Assembly (NCBI GenBank): GCA_910574805.1
Contig: CAJTCV010000008.1
Coordinates: 1-64,000 of the forward strand
Length of the DNA stretch: 64,000 nucleotides
Direction of reading: 5' to 3'
From: Lachnospiraceae bacterium
GTDB lineage: Bacteria; Bacillota; Clostridia; Lachnospirales; Lachnospiraceae
The stretch's first letter is position 1. Every line of letters starts with the position of its first letter. Position numbers and translations under genes: made by a program. The notes under the pieces were generated by a model, which was given only the letters and a program-made list of their open reading frames with translations, had not been told where the DNA came from and ran no database searches. Positions 20,091-30,553 of the stretch are shown piece by piece.

Positions 20091-21068
20091 TCAGTTGGCC
20101 CACGCGACCTGCTGGGATACGACCAGGGGAAAGATCCGCAGAGTGCCGGCGTCCAGGTTTTCGTGCCGGAGATTGACCGCGGTCAGCTGGTTGTTGGTAT
20201 AGGTCTTGTAGTAATAGATACCTCTGGTGGCATTGATGCAGCAGGCGTAGGTAGTCATATCACAGGCATCTCTGGACGACAGTACGCTGCCTTTTATGAT
20301 CGACACGGAGTCCAGCAGGTGGAAGAACTGCGCCAGACTTCCGGGATCGTCTTTGCCACAGACGGAATTCAGGAGCAGCCAGGCGGCCTTCACAAAGCGG
20401 GAAGAAGGAGAATAGTCCCCAGGCAGACCAAAGCTCCCGAGACCCTGTCCAAAGGGAGTGACGCCTTGAAGATCACTGAAGCAGTTTTTGGGATATCCGG
20501 AGATCAGATTCATATACTGGCAGAGATTGGTCATCTGGAAGCCAAAGGTGGGATTGTTGGTCAGGACACCGGCGGAATTATCATGAAGCTGCAGCCCGTC
20601 TCTGGTATTTTCCAGCGTGAGGGAGGCCTCTTTGTCCGCAATATGCCAGTGGAGTGGCGTCAGGGGCAGCTGGCTGCTGAACGGGATATTTACCAGATGG
20701 GTGGAGTCGATGAGCCGGCGCGCGTCCTCCACGGAGCCGCACTGTCCGAGGATCCAGTGGATCAGCTCAAAAGGGGAGATATTGGTCCTGCGGGGATCCT
20801 CATCCTTCGGATACCAGGCGTTGTCCGGAAAATTCAGGGCGGCCATACAGAGCCCCTTTTCGTTGCCTGCTTCTGCATAGAGCGGATATCCGTCCACGAC
20901 TGTAGCCATGCCGATGATGGCATTATGCCGTCTCAGCACACTGGAACGCCGGAAGGCGATGGGATAGTTTCTGGGGGTGATGACCACGGATGTATGAAAT
21001 TCATAGTCCAGATCCATGGTGCGTCCGAAATAAAAGTCGTTGGTCTTCATAGCAATGCTGGTGCACAT
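20091..21068 (-). CDS. Linear amide C-N hydrolase, choloylglycine hydrolase family (bile salt hydrolase / penicillin V acylase type)
   Basis: A 325-aa N-terminal nucleophile hydrolase. The start at 21068 exposes Cys2 (MCTSIAMKT) after Met removal; the ATG two codons upstream (21074) lies directly on the ribosome site AAGGAGA and would block maturation. Family residues are visible: Asp19/Asp21 in GRTMDLDYEF, Asn in EAGNEKGL, Asn-Asn in LTNNPTF and Arg in SPSSRFVKAAW. It could deconjugate bile salts or hydrolyse other N-acyl amides; sequence alone does not separate these. No signal peptide, so cytoplasmic. Convergent with the acetyltransferase gene. Confidence 0.88.
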   Translation of the reverse strand: MCTSIAMKTNDFYFGRTMDLDYEFHTSVVITPRNYPIAFRRSSVLRRHNAIIGMATVVDGYPLYAEAGNEKGLCMAALNFPDNAWYPKDEDPRRTNISPFELIHWILGQCGSVEDARRLIDSTHLVNIPFSSQLPLTPLHWHIADKEASLTLENTRDGLQLHDNSAGVLTNNPTFGFQMTNLCQYMNLISGYPKNCFSDLQGVTPFGQGLGSFGLPGDYSPSSRFVKAAWLLLNSVCGKDDPGSLAQFFHLLDSVSIIKGSVLSSRDACDMTTYACCINATRGIYYYKTYTNNQLTAVNLRHENLDAGTLRIFPLVVSQQVAWAN

Positions 21069-21169
21069 GAACATTCTCCTTACTCTTTTTTCATAAAGTC
21101 ATCTCTAATAGTGTATTCCCCAAATATAAAATTATATGTTTGATTTTCGGCACACGTGGTCTGTTTTTG

Positions 21170-21218
21170 TTGACAGCGCAGTCCCCTCAATGCTACGATA
21201 AATTATCAGATAATTTAT
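21170..21218 (+). promoter_or_regulatory. Promoter with palindromic operator
   Basis: TTGACA (21170-21175), an 18-nt spacer and TACGAT (21194-21199) overlap a palindrome at 21198-21218 whose arms are ATAAATTATC and GATAATTTAT around a single central A. The layout is that of a TetR-like operator. It now drives only a pyruvate carboxylase remnant. Confidence 0.55.
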
Positions 21219-21256
21219 ACTGATAAAACAAAGTTCATTCAAAAGGGGGATGAAAC

Positions 21257-21448
21257 ATGAGAGAGATCAAAAAATTCAAAAGGGTACTGGCGGCGAACCG
21301 GGGGGCTGGGAATCCGTCTGGACGGAGGAAACGGCTTCCAGGGGGCGGAGATCGCGCCGGCGGTCGCCGTCTACGGCCGGGATCTGTTCTCCCTGGAGAT
21401 GATTGCCAGGCTGGGAAACAGGTAAGGATGTCTGCGCAAACCGGTTGA
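21257..21448 (+). pseudogene. Pyruvate carboxylase remnant, internally deleted
   Basis: Behind AAAAGGGGG the frame opens MREIKKFKRVLAANRG, the conserved start of the biotin carboxylase domain (KKFKRVLVANRGEIA). It then jumps, with a frame change, to GIRLDGGNGFQGAEIAP, which belongs about 350 residues further on. Almost all of the roughly 1140-aa enzyme is missing. Confidence 0.65.
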
Positions 21449-21494
21449 AATAAAGGAGGTTCTGTTATAAACTGTAAATAATATAAAAATATTT

Positions 21495-21528
21495 AAAAAC
21501 ACCCCGTTTTTGCCTCGGGGGATCCGTA
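21495..21528 (+). promoter_or_regulatory. Candidate SigI-dependent promoter
   Basis: AAAAACACCCC (21495-21505) is followed 19 nt later by CGTA (21525-21528). SigI promoters described in Bacillus and Clostridium have an A-run plus CCC-type -35 and a CGWA -10. The site precedes the gene for an RsgI-like lipoprotein, three genes before sigI itself. CCCCG/CGGGG also forms a small hairpin here, so a terminator is an alternative. Confidence 0.45.
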
Positions 21529-21567
21529 TACTGTAGTATAAAAGAAAAAAGAAAAGGAGAGGTCGGT

Positions 21568-22542
21568 ATGAAAAGAAGAAACAGAAGAGCATTATGGACG
21601 GGGATCCTGATCTTATGCGTGGGCCTGATGGCCGGATGTGCAGAAAAGCAGGAGGAGACAGCAGTCCTTTCGGACAGTGAGGTGACAGTGCAGGAGAGCG
21701 GCGGAACGCTGGTCCTGAAGGTAAATCCGGAGATCGCAGTGGAGTATGACGAGAACGGAAAAGTGACCGCTGTGACCGGACGGAACGAAGACGGAAAGCA
21801 GATCGTGGAAAGCTGTCAGGATTATATCGGGAAGGAATGCCATGAGGTGGTGGAGGACCTGGTAGGCCTGATCCATGAGGCCGGTTATTTTGTGGAGGAA
21901 GTAGAGGGCGAAAGCAGGAAGATTACCATAGAGATCGAGACGGGCTCCATTCTTCCGGAGCAGGACTTCGTGGATGAGATCGTAGCAGGCGTGCAGACTT
22001 ATGTGAAGAATATGCAGCTTGACAGCCCGGTGGTCACAGGAGATCAGGGCGGAAACGGGAGGACGGACCTGGACATCTATGAACATGATTATGGGAATGA
22101 AGCATACGAGGTGGTGGTCCCCGCCAAAGCCCAGACAACGGATGGGTCTGCGGAAGATCCAGATGCGGGCGGAAGTGCAGATACAGCCGTACCTGCAGAG
22201 GGGGGCAACACAGACACAGCAGCACCGGCAGAGGGGAATGGTACAGACACAGCGGCGCCAGCAGGAAACGGTGCAGGCACAGCGGCTCCGGATGCGGGAA
22301 ATGCAGCACAAGGCAGCGGTACAGGGAATCCCCCTGCTTCAGCTCCGACGGCACAGGAATCGCCCTATACGGATTATGCGACCCCATATGAGGAAGCGTC
22401 ACCCTATACGAATTATGCGACTCCATACGAGGAAGCGTCGCCCCATACGGATTATGCAACTCCGTATGAGGAAGTGTCCCCCTATACCGATTACCATCAT
22501 GAAAGTCATTACGGTGATTCCGGCTACAGCCATTATGACTGA
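21568..22542 (+). CDS. Lipoprotein with RsgI-like extracytoplasmic domain and Tyr-rich repeat tail
   Basis: A 324-aa secreted lipoprotein. The signal peptide MKRRNRRALWTGILILCVGL ends in a lipobox with Cys24 (LMAGC). Residues about 45-155 (LVLKVNPEIAVEYDENGKVT, then VTGRNEDGKQIVES) match the conserved extracytoplasmic domain of RsgI anti-sigma proteins, yet there is no anti-sigma domain and no transmembrane helix. A low-complexity Ala/Gly/Thr-rich linker follows. The end carries three and a half copies of SPYTDYATPYEEA. It heads a cluster with cotH, sigI and rsgI. Function unknown; a surface partner or decoy of RsgI is a guess. Confidence 0.75.
   Translation: MKRRNRRALWTGILILCVGLMAGCAEKQEETAVLSDSEVTVQESGGTLVLKVNPEIAVEYDENGKVTAVTGRNEDGKQIVESCQDYIGKECHEVVEDLVGLIHEAGYFVEEVEGESRKITIEIETGSILPEQDFVDEIVAGVQTYVKNMQLDSPVVTGDQGGNGRTDLDIYEHDYGNEAYEVVVPAKAQTTDGSAEDPDAGGSADTAVPAEGGNTDTAAPAEGNGTDTAAPAGNGAGTAAPDAGNAAQGSGTGNPPASAPTAQESPYTDYATPYEEASPYTNYATPYEEASPHTDYATPYEEVSPYTDYHHESHYGDSGYSHYD
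22360..22494 (+). repeat. 39-bp tandem coding repeats
   Basis: Units start at 22360, 22399 and 22438, with a partial copy at 22477. Each encodes a variant of SPYTDYATPYEEA at the lipoprotein C-terminus. The frame is kept across all copies, so this is a protein repeat, able to expand or shrink by slippage. Confidence 0.9.
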
Positions 22543-22577
22543 CGCCGTGCAGTAATTATCTGCATATCCGGCGTTTG
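22542..22577 (+). repeat. Hairpin between lipoprotein and cotH genes
   Basis: ACGCCGTGCAG pairs with CTGC...CGGCGT (22569-22574) and is followed by TTT. It could be a weak terminator or attenuator within the cluster. Confidence 0.4.
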
Positions 22578-22621
22578 AAAACTGCTGAATAAGAAGCACG
22601 GAGGAAAAGGAGGGACAGTCC

Positions 22622-24028
22622 ATGTGCAGATCCGGAGTCATGCGCCGAATGAGTATTCTGAGTGTCAGCCTGGCTGTCCTCCTTCTGGTCTTCTGCATGA
22701 AACGGGCGGCACAGGCGGATCCGGCCCATCCGGAATATGCATCGCTCCTGTTTGATGACAGCAGAGTGCATACGATTGACATTCAGATGGAGGACTGGGA
22801 AGGTTTTCTGGAGCAGGCTTCCCGGAAGGAATACAGCTCCTGTACCATCGTCATAGACGGTGAGATCTGTGAGCAGGCGGGGATCCGTGTCAAAGGACAC
22901 AATTCCAGAAAGCTCATTGAAAAATACGGATGGGACCGTTACAGCCTGAAGGTGGAGTTTGATCATTATATCCCGGGACAGAGCTATCACGGCCTGGATA
23001 AGCTGGCGCTGGATACCTCTTTTCAGGACAACAGCTATCTGAAAAGCTGCCTGACCTATGATATGATGGCCCATATGGGAGTGCCGTCGCCTCTTACCAG
23101 CTATGTGTGGGTGACGGTGAACGGCAGTCCATGGGGACTGTATCTGGCAGTGGAGGAACCGGAGGATGCGTTTGCATGCAGGAACTACGGAGACGATCAC
23201 GGACAGCTCTACAAGCCGGATTATAAAAGTCTGGAAGATGAAAATGCAGATGTTGCCCTGCGCTATGTGGACGACGATCCGGACAGCTACGAGAATATCT
23301 TCCGGAAAGCCAGGTTTGATGTGTCTGAGGCTGAAAAGCTGGCATTGATCCGGTCTTTGAAATGCCTTTCCGAAGGAGAAGCGCTGGAAGAGGCAGTAGA
23401 TGTGGAGGAAGTCCTGCGGTATTTCACCGTACAGGTGTTTGTTGTCAATCTGGACAGTTATCTGGGACGTACCGGACACAATTATTTTCTCTATGAAGAG
23501 GGAGGAAGGATCCAGATGCTGCCGTGGGATTACAATCTCGCCTACGGGACCTATACGCTGGGGATGCCGGATCCGGAGAATGATGCGGAAAAATATGTGA
23601 ATTATCCCATCGATACGCCCGCTGAGGGAGAAGTCATGAAAAAGCGTCCGCTGTTTCATCAGCTGATGCTGCAGGAAGAGTATTTCAGAGAATACCACAG
23701 GCAGTTTGACTGTTTTTTGAAGACCTATTTTGAAAATGGGGTCTTTGAACAGAAAGTGGATGAGATCACGGAACTGATCAGTCCGTATGTGGCGAAGGAT
23801 CCTACAGCGTTCTGTTCGTTTGAGGACTATGAGACAGGGGTGGAGACGATTCGGAATTTCTGTCTGCTTCGGGCAGAGAGCGTACGGGGGCAGCTGAATG
23901 GTGAGATCCCTTCCACGATCCGCGGGCAGTCTGTGGATCAAAGCAGTTTCGTGGATGCATCCTCCGTCTGGATTCCGGATATGGGGGAGATCGCGGATCT
24001 GAAGCAGCCAGCGGAGAAGAGACGGTGA
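22622..24028 (+). CDS. CotH family protein kinase, exported
   Basis: A 468-aa protein with an N-terminal signal or anchor segment (MSILSVSLAVLLLVFCM). The CotH core follows: RVHTIDIQMEDWEGFLEQ, GIRVKGHNSRK, YSLKVEFDHYI, SPWGLYLAVEEPED and the catalytic-type LPWDYNLAYG. CotH proteins are atypical kinases; in Bacillus, CotH phosphorylates repeat-rich spore coat proteins CotB and CotG. Strong ribosome site AAAGGAGGG. It lies between a lipoprotein with Tyr/Ser/Thr repeats and the sigI-rsgI pair, so surface phosphorylation of those repeat tails is an attractive but unproven idea. Confidence 0.85.
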   Translation: MCRSGVMRRMSILSVSLAVLLLVFCMKRAAQADPAHPEYASLLFDDSRVHTIDIQMEDWEGFLEQASRKEYSSCTIVIDGEICEQAGIRVKGHNSRKLIEKYGWDRYSLKVEFDHYIPGQSYHGLDKLALDTSFQDNSYLKSCLTYDMMAHMGVPSPLTSYVWVTVNGSPWGLYLAVEEPEDAFACRNYGDDHGQLYKPDYKSLEDENADVALRYVDDDPDSYENIFRKARFDVSEAEKLALIRSLKCLSEGEALEEAVDVEEVLRYFTVQVFVVNLDSYLGRTGHNYFLYEEGGRIQMLPWDYNLAYGTYTLGMPDPENDAEKYVNYPIDTPAEGEVMKKRPLFHQLMLQEEYFREYHRQFDCFLKTYFENGVFEQKVDEITELISPYVAKDPTAFCSFEDYETGVETIRNFCLLRAESVRGQLNGEIPSTIRGQSVDQSSFVDASSVWIPDMGEIADLKQPAEKRR

Positions 24029-24118
24029 TGGCCCTGTCTGTCTGGACAGATGCAGTTTGCAGTTTTTAAACACCGGATATATAGAATACAGGAAAAAAGA
24101 AATCAGGGGAAGTGCAGT

Positions 24119-24850
24119 ATGAATGAAGAACATGTCCTTGTCAGCCAGGTTTATGCGGCGAAGGAGGATATGGCGGCAGCAGACCGGCTGATCAGCAGTT
24201 ATCTTCCTTTTATCAAATCAGAGACGGCAAAATATCTGAAAAGACCAGTGATCGAGGAAAATGATGATGAACTGAGCATTGCCATGATTGCGTTTCATGA
24301 GGCGGTCAGGGGATATACAAAAGGCAGAGGGGCTTTTCTGCCTTTTGCTTCCATGTTGATCAGGAGCCGTCTGACGGATCATGTAAGGCGGGAGAGAAGG
24401 CACAGAGGGCATCTGTCCCTGGATATGCCCATGGGGGAAGAGAGCAGTGGAGACACGCTGGGGATGCGGCTTACGACGGAAGAAAACGGGCAGGAAGCAT
24501 ACATAAGCCGGGATGCCACAAGAGCGGAGATCGAGGAGCTGGCCCGTCAGCTGGAGAGCTTTGGAGTCAGCTTTACCGATGTGGCAGAGAACTGCCCCCG
24601 CCAGAAGCGTACGCTCCATGCCTGTCAGAAAGTCATGGAATATGCAAAAGGAGATTCCGGGCTTCTGGAAGAATTTCTGCGCACGAAAAGACTTCCCGCT
24701 GTACGGCTTTCCAGAGAATGCCATGTGGAAAAAAAGACACTGGAGCGGCACCGGAAATATCTGGTGGCATTGCTTCTGATCTGCACCAATGGATATGAGA
24801 TGATCCGGGGGCATCTGAAGTGCGTGCTGAAAGGAGGGGCAGACCGGTGA
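24119..24850 (+). CDS. sigI: RNA polymerase sigma factor SigI
   Basis: A 243-aa sigma-70-family protein of the SigI group. The N-terminal region-2-like domain reads LISSYLPFIKSETAKYL and FLPFASMLIRSRLTDHVRRE. The C-terminal half (ARQLESFGVSFTDVAENCPR, then RLSRECHVEKKTLERHRKYL) is the SigI-specific DNA-binding domain. The ATG at 24119 fits the family start. Its stop overlaps the GTG start of rsgI, so the two are translationally coupled. SigI factors respond to extracellular polysaccharides or heat through RsgI. Confidence 0.92.
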   Translation: MNEEHVLVSQVYAAKEDMAAADRLISSYLPFIKSETAKYLKRPVIEENDDELSIAMIAFHEAVRGYTKGRGAFLPFASMLIRSRLTDHVRRERRHRGHLSLDMPMGEESSGDTLGMRLTTEENGQEAYISRDATRAEIEELARQLESFGVSFTDVAENCPRQKRTLHACQKVMEYAKGDSGLLEEFLRTKRLPAVRLSRECHVEKKTLERHRKYLVALLLICTNGYEMIRGHLKCVLKGGADR

Positions 24851-25875
24851 AGTATATCATAATGGAATGTCATGCCAGCTATGCGGTGCTGCTGGATGAA
24901 AAGGGCCGCTTTTTAAAAGCAGCCAACCGCCAGTATCAGATCGGGCAGACCGTGGAGGATCCGGTTCTGATGAAGGAAGCCGGTCTGGGGAAAAGGGTAA
25001 AGCTGCGGGCTGTCATGGGGATTGCAGCGGCAGCCGCCTGTTTTCTGCTGGCATTTACCGGTTATTACCGGGACTATATGGTAAGGGATGCGTCCATCTG
25101 TCTGACCATCAACCCGTCCGTGCGTCTGGAGCTGAACCGGAAGGGTCAGGTGATGCGTGTTTCCGGAGTAAATGAGGACGGCAGGAAGCTGCTGGAGGGA
25201 TACCGTCAGGGCAGCAGGGACCGGCTGACTGTGACGAAAGAACTTATCGGGCGTGCCATGGAGATGGGCTATCTGTCCGCGGGCAGCAGGATCGTGCTGG
25301 ATATCGATGCGCCAGAGGAGGCGGTTTTTCAGAAATACGGCGTGGAACTGCGTACAGGCCTGTCAGAATATCTGGAGGATACTCTGGAGGTGGAGATCGA
25401 GATCATCCGGCATGAGAACGGTGCGGAGGAGACTTCAGAGCCGCTGCAGAAACCGGAAGAGGGACAGACGCCTTCGCCTGTGGAGATTGAGATCGAGAGA
25501 AAGGAACTTCAGGAACTGCCTCCGGAAGAACCGGATCCGGCAGAAACCGCGCCGGAGACTGCTGAACCGAAGCAGGAAGAGACGGCCCCGGAGACGAAGA
25601 GCAGATGCGAACAGCCCCGGCAGGATACTACACAGGGGGAGACGTCTGGACATAAGGATATTCCTGCGGAAGAAAATGCTTCTGCGCCGGAAAGCGGCTC
25701 AGATCATGACGGAGATTCCGGATACGAAGCGGGTCCGGATTATGAGAACGGTTCGAATTATGGAGAAGGTCTGGACTATGAGAACGGTTCGAATTATGGG
25801 GAAGGCTCGGACTACGACAGCGGATCGCACTATGGGGAGGACTCGAACCATGACGGAGATTCCGATTATGAGTAG
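24847..25875 (+). CDS. rsgI: Anti-sigma-I factor RsgI
   Basis: A 342-aa single-pass membrane protein starting at the GTG 24847 behind AAAGGAGGGG, overlapping sigI by four bases. The N-terminal anti-sigma domain covers about 1-50 (KYIIMECHASYAVLLDEKGR). A transmembrane helix lies near 58-75 (MGIAAAAACFLLAFTGYY). The extracytoplasmic RsgI domain follows (LTINPSVRLELNRKGQVMRV), then a Pro/Glu-rich linker and a C-terminal Tyr/Gly/Asp/Ser repeat tail. Cellulolytic Clostridia put carbohydrate-binding modules at this end; none is seen here, so the input signal is unclear. Confidence 0.92.
   Translation: MKYIIMECHASYAVLLDEKGRFLKAANRQYQIGQTVEDPVLMKEAGLGKRVKLRAVMGIAAAAACFLLAFTGYYRDYMVRDASICLTINPSVRLELNRKGQVMRVSGVNEDGRKLLEGYRQGSRDRLTVTKELIGRAMEMGYLSAGSRIVLDIDAPEEAVFQKYGVELRTGLSEYLEDTLEVEIEIIRHENGAEETSEPLQKPEEGQTPSPVEIEIERKELQELPPEEPDPAETAPETAEPKQEETAPETKSRCEQPRQDTTQGETSGHKDIPAEENASAPESGSDHDGDSGYEAGPDYENGSNYGEGLDYENGSNYGEGSDYDSGSHYGEDSNHDGDSDYE
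25738..25845 (+). repeat. 36-bp tandem coding repeats in rsgI
   Basis: Three units starting at 25738, 25774 and 25810 encode variants of DYENGSNYGEGL, followed by a degenerate end. The frame is kept. Confidence 0.85.
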
Positions 25876-25952
25876 AAAACAGGGAGTTTCCGGGACCGGA
25901 CGGGAAGCGTACGGCATGTTTTGCGAACGGCCCCGAAAGAGGAGGGCTGCTT

Positions 25953-26561
25953 TCAGGAAAGGATCCGTGCCTGTGCGAAATATTCCGGCAGGTGGAAATT
26001 GGGTTCCGGTGCCTGGATGGGAGCGAAGCTGGCGAAATGCGTCCGGCCTTCGCTCTCTTTTATTTTGTAGAAATTACAGGTAAACATACTGCCGGTATGT
26101 AAGGACAGTCCCGGATAAACGCCGGTGATCAGGGACAGAGGGATCATCAGGCGGATGCTCCAGGCATGCTCCCGGACCTGCGCCCTGCAGGAAAGCCCTT
26201 CCTTAAGCGCCCCGGCAAAAGGCGTGCGCTCTCTGCGGTTCCGTCCGTGGCAGGCGAGCATGGCGCCGTTGGCGTTCATCTCAAAATTCAGGTAACAGGG
26301 GTTCTCTTCCTCCGGTGAAAAGCAGAAAAAAGCTTCCATGGCGGAATCCAGATAGACCGGATCCCCGTCCCGGGTATAGCTGCGGCAGGGATCTTCCTCC
26401 TGACATACCATTTCCAGAAGGAACCCCTGCCCCGGCAGGAATCCAAGACGGCCGGAAGTGACCGGCCGGTAATCGCCGCCCCAGTTGAACTGGTCCACGG
26501 AGAAGACGGGGCAGCGGGAAAGGGTTTCGGGGGTTGTTAAAGTCAATACATCATATGTCAT
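25953..26561 (-). CDS. Carbohydrate-binding family 9-like protein
   Basis: A 202-aa protein from the ATG at 26561 (ribosome site AAAGGAG). The core YLNFEMNANGAMLACHG and the end FAPIQAPEPNFHLPEYF are typical of the CBM9-like single-domain proteins common in Lachnospiraceae. No signal peptide, so it may be cytoplasmic. Its function is not established. Divergent from decayed sugar genes to its right. Confidence 0.75.
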   Translation of the reverse strand: MTYDVLTLTTPETLSRCPVFSVDQFNWGGDYRPVTSGRLGFLPGQGFLLEMVCQEEDPCRSYTRDGDPVYLDSAMEAFFCFSPEEENPCYLNFEMNANGAMLACHGRNRRERTPFAGALKEGLSCRAQVREHAWSIRLMIPLSLITGVYPGLSLHTGSMFTCNFYKIKESEGRTHFASFAPIQAPEPNFHLPEYFAQARILS

Positions 26562-26777
26562 ATGGGGCACTCCTTTTCGTACTTTGCGCCTGCGGATATG
26601 GCTGTGCCGCTTTGACGGCAGGTATAAACTGATTCTAACAAAATGCAGAAAAGAATACAAGAGCCGTTTTTTCTGCTATACTGTTATCAGCAGCAATAAA
26701 GAGACTGGCCGGTCCGGAAATTTCCGGCCGGGGCATATTGACAGAAAAAGAGGAGATCAGGTAACCTCTCTGTTTGC

Positions 26778-28392
<1,615 letters not shown>

Positions 28393-28439
28393 AATTCAAC
28401 CGGGAGCAGAAGAAAAAAATACTGTCTGATCAGAAAAAA

Positions 28440-28472
28440 GACGGCATGTCATAACGGGCGTGCTGTCTTTTT
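28440..28472 (+). terminator. Terminator after the GH2 remnant
   Basis: GACGGCATG (28440-28448) pairs with CGTGCTGTC (28459-28467) with wobble pairs, followed by six T. Confidence 0.75.
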
Positions 28473-28589
28473 TGATAAAAAAAAGCGCCGATTCTCCTAT
28501 TGCCGGAGGACAGAAAACTGTATATACTTAAGGACAGAAGAAACTGTTGTTTGCAGGAACGATGTTATACAGGAGGAAACGGGGAGCAG

Positions 28590-30436
28590 GTGGTTCCGGA
28601 TTATCTGCATGATCCGAAGGAATGGTGGGAGGTTATGGACCGGACTGCCGGGCAGCCGGTGCCTGTCGGGGGCTGGGAACTGGGCCCGGAGCGTCATCAG
28701 GTCTGTGTGCGGAAGGCGCAGCCTTTTCATGAATATACGGTGAGCTTTCTCGTCTATGTCATTTGGGACCTGACTCAGATGTACAACCACATCACCAACA
28801 GCTGTGGGGGACAGGCCCCACGAGATTCCTTTTGACGTGCGCCAGGCGGTTTCCGGACAGTTTGCGAAGGAATACCTGATCCGGTGGCTGAAAGAGAATC
28901 CGGACACGGATGTGGTCCGCTCCACCACATTTTTCTACCATTTCACCTTGGTATTTAACCAGGAGGCGAAGGAAAAATTTGTGGACGGGTTCGGCTACGG
29001 AGGCACCGTATCCGTAAAAGCGCTGCAGGAATTCGAGGCTAAGTACGGCTGCCGGCTGCGGCCGGAGGATCTGGTGGAATACGCCCTTCCGGGTGCCCAC
29101 AAAGGCGTATCGGGCTTACATGGATTTTATCCAGTGGTTTGTGGCGGAAAAGGCGGCGGAGCTGGTGGCGCTGGTCCATGAGGCCGGGAAAGAGGCCATG
29201 ATGTTCCTGGGGGACAACTGGATCGGCACGGAGCCCTACGGCCCGTATTTTGAAAGCATCGGACTGGACGCGGTGGTGGGAAGCGTGGGAGGGGGCGCGA
29301 CGCTGCGGCTGATCTCAGATATTCCCGGAGTCCGGTACACGGAAGGCCGGTTCCTGCCCTGTTTCTTCCCGGATACTTTCTACGAGGGAAACGATCCGTG
29401 CATCGAAGCCAGGGAGAACTGGCTGTCTGCCAGAAGAGCGCTTATGAGAAAGCCGCTGGACCGCATCGGCTACGGCGGGTATCTGAGCCTGGCATATCAG
29501 TTTCCGGAGTTTACGGACTATATCGAGAAGCTTACCGATGAATTCCGTGACATTTACGATAAAATTCACGGCAGAAAGCCGTACTGCGGCCTGAAGGTGG
29601 CGGTCTTGAACTGCTGGGGCAGGCTCCGCTCCTGGCAGGCGTACATGGTGGCCCACGCCCTCTGGTATAAGCAGACTTATTCGTATTTCTGGATGCTGGA
29701 AGCCTTAAGCGGCATGAGCGTGGACGTGTGTTTCCTGAGCTTTGATGAGATCCTTTCGTCCGGAATCCCGAAGGATGTGGATGTGATTATCAATGCAGGG
29801 GATGCAGGCACCGCATATTCCGGCGGATCCTGCTGGGAGGATGAAAAGCTTGTCAGCCTGGTCAGGCGCTGGGGTCATGAGGGCGGCGGACTGGTGGGGA
29901 TCGGCGAGCCGGCGGCGGTACATAAAAACGGAAGGTTTTTCCAGCTGGCGGATGTATTCGGCGTGGAGAAGGAACTGGGCTTTACCCTGTCGACTGACAA
30001 ATATTTCACAAAGCCCCTGGAGCAGCATTACCTCACGCAGGACCGGACCGTCCCCTTTGACTTTGGAGAGGGCATGAAAAACATCTATGCGCTGGGGGAA
30101 GACACAGAGATTGTGGAATATTCCGATTATGAGGTCCATCTGGCGGTCCATCCTTACGGAAAGGGAAAAAGCGTGTATATGGCCGGACTGCCGTACAGCT
30201 GTGAGAACACCCGTCTTCTGCTCCGGTCCCTGTACTGCGCGGCCCGTCAGGAGGAGAAGCTGTACCGCTGGTATGCGGATGATCCTCAGTGCGAGGTTCA
30301 CGCGTATCCAAAGGCCGGTATCTATGCGGTACTGAACAACAGCGGCGAAGAGCGGTCCACGACCGTGTACGACGGCCTGGGCAGGACGGAGCAGATCACG
30401 TTGGAGGCGGGAGCCATCCGGTGGAAAACCATATAG
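28590..30436 (+). pseudogene. GH112 galacto-N-biose/lacto-N-biose phosphorylase, truncated and frameshifted
   Basis: The segments KEWWEVMDRTAGQPVPVGGW, PFHEYTVSFLVYVIWDLTQM, STTFFYHFTLVFNQEAKEKF, KEAMMFLGDNWIGTEPYGPY, GSVGGGATLRLISDIPGVRY and RKPLDRIGYGGYLSLAYQF match GH112, which phosphorolyses Gal-beta-1,3-HexNAc to Gal-1-P. About 120 N-terminal residues are missing. Two single-base frameshifts are visible, one at the G-run near 28806 and one near 29088. The frame from 29093 to 30436 is intact and long (447 aa). Sequencing error could explain the shifts but not the lost N-terminus. Confidence 0.8.
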
Positions 30437-30553
30437 ACGGATGCAGCATTCGTCATGCAGAACATATGGGCAGTGTCAAGTGACCTGTAAAAACAGCAAT
30501 GGACCGCACAGGCCCCGGAAGGGGAACTGCGGAATTTTAAGGAGGAAAGAAAA

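Noticed and set aside
22360-25845. Regular repeats that could be mistaken for CRISPR arrays
   Set aside because: The units are contiguous with no unique spacers, keep the reading frame, and encode tyrosine-rich tails of two proteins.
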